NCBI GenBank assembly: GCA_000619965.1
Contig: JHVD01000022.1
Location: 1 to 43,982 of the forward strand
Reading direction: 5' to 3'
Length of the DNA stretch: 43,982 nucleotides
Origin: Propionibacteriaceae bacterium P6A17
GTDB taxonomy: Bacteria > Actinomycetota > Actinomycetes > Propionibacteriales > Propionibacteriaceae
In this document: one piece after another, positions 43,654 to 43,982 of the stretch
Numbering within the stretch: position 1 is the stretch's first letter
How the letters are laid out: the number at the start of each line of letters is the position of its first letter
Notes under the pieces: generated by a model
What the model was told of the DNA's origin: nothing
The model's database searches: none
What the model saw: only the letters and a program-made list of their open reading frames with translations
Translations under genes and position numbers: made by a program

Positions 43654-43982
43654 GGGCGTGTTGCTAAAGCCATTGGAGGGTGGCGGCGAGGCAGAGCGCA
43701 GAGTGGTAGTTCCGGGCGGTCTTGTCTGAGCGCATCGCGATACCGCGCCACTGCTTGAGCTTGTTGAAGCATCGTTCGACGACGTTGCGGCCCTTGTAGC
43801 GTTCTCGCTGCTCGCGGCCGAAGTCGATCGGTCGGCCGGACCGCTTGCGGCGGTGGGTGATCTGGTCCTCGCGTTCAGGGATCGTCGCGGCGATGCCGTG
43901 CTCGCGCAGCCAAGCCCGGTTCGCCTTTGAGGGGTAGCCCTTGTCTGCGAGCAACCGGTCCGGCCGTGACCTCGGCCTGCCG
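43654..43982 (-). mobile_element. IS5-family insertion sequence, right-truncated by the window
   Basis: The outer end begins GGGCGTGTTGCTAAAG at about 43654, with the transposase stop codon inside the terminal repeat, as is usual for IS5/IS427-type elements. CTA before it (43651-43653) may be part of a short target duplication. The other end lies outside the window. Confidence 0.65.
43664..43982 (-). CDS. IS5-family transposase, C-terminal part
   Basis: This open frame enters from the right edge and stops at TAG (43666-43664). About 105 residues are visible: RPRSRPDRLLADKGYPS with the second catalytic aspartate in LADKGY, then GREQRERYKGRNVVERCFNK with the catalytic glutamate (R-x2-E), and KLKQWRGIAMRSDKTARNYHSAL. 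This is the C-terminal part of an IS5/IS427-type DDE transposase. The N-terminus, and whether the gene is split by a frameshift, cannot be seen. Confidence 0.87.
   Translation of the reverse strand, partial: GRPRSRPDRLLADKGYPSKANRAWLREHGIAATIPEREDQITHRRKRSGRPIDFGREQRERYKGRNVVERCFNKLKQWRGIAMRSDKTARNYHSALCLAATLQWL

Overview
The window is high-GC DNA from an actinobacterium. A WhiB-type regulator, a type VII secretion EccC ATPase with a mycosin, widespread 4-nt start/stop overlaps and many TANNNT boxes placed for leaderless transcription all point there. Propionibacteriaceae or a related group is my guess; no rRNA or other species-level marker is present. Two partial insertion sequences lie at the edges: ISL3 type on the left (1-598) and IS5 type on the right (43654 onward).

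Bases 613-20296 form a large cell-surface polysaccharide locus. Three glycosyltransferases lie on the minus strand (613-3688). A divergent plus-strand run starts with a multidomain sialic/legionaminic-type NeuB synthase and continues through five glycosyltransferases, a Wzy-like polymerase/ligase and the initiating phosphoglycosyltransferase (3773-13851). A minus-strand MauE-thioredoxin membrane protein follows. Next comes a tightly coupled plus-strand operon (15070-20296): a bifunctional RmlC-RmlD protein, an HPr-kinase-like P-loop protein, a PqqD/RRE protein, an NTP_transf_5 nucleotidyltransferase, a PqqD-tyrosine-phosphatase fusion and a LytR-CpsA-Psr ligase. With rmlB (21403) and rmlA (22450) the dTDP-L-rhamnose pathway is complete. 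A WhiB-HTH protein with a long structured leader sits between the two groups.

Bases 22450-36775 are mostly housekeeping: a HAD phosphatase, serS, a PAP2-diacylglycerol-kinase fusion, a Tat-type lipoprotein, prephenate dehydratase, mycP-eccC without the rest of an ESX locus, a DUF559-type nuclease beside a perfect 23-bp inverted repeat, and an EamA exporter.

Bases 36776-43542 hold two divergent operons of seven enzymes: 2-hydroxyacid dehydrogenase, Gfo/Idh/MocA oxidoreductase, amidohydrolase, DegT aminotransferase, an amidohydrolase-like protein, an NAD-epimerase-like protein and a DapA-type lyase. They face each other across a control region with three similar operator-like boxes. Together they look like an uncharacterised small-molecule pathway, perhaps for an amino sugar or aminocyclitol.

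The best candidate for an undescribed system is the kinase/RRE/nucleotidyltransferase/RRE-phosphatase cassette translationally coupled to rhamnose synthesis and to an LCP wall-polymer ligase. Its parts resemble peptide-modification machinery, but no precursor peptide is visible.
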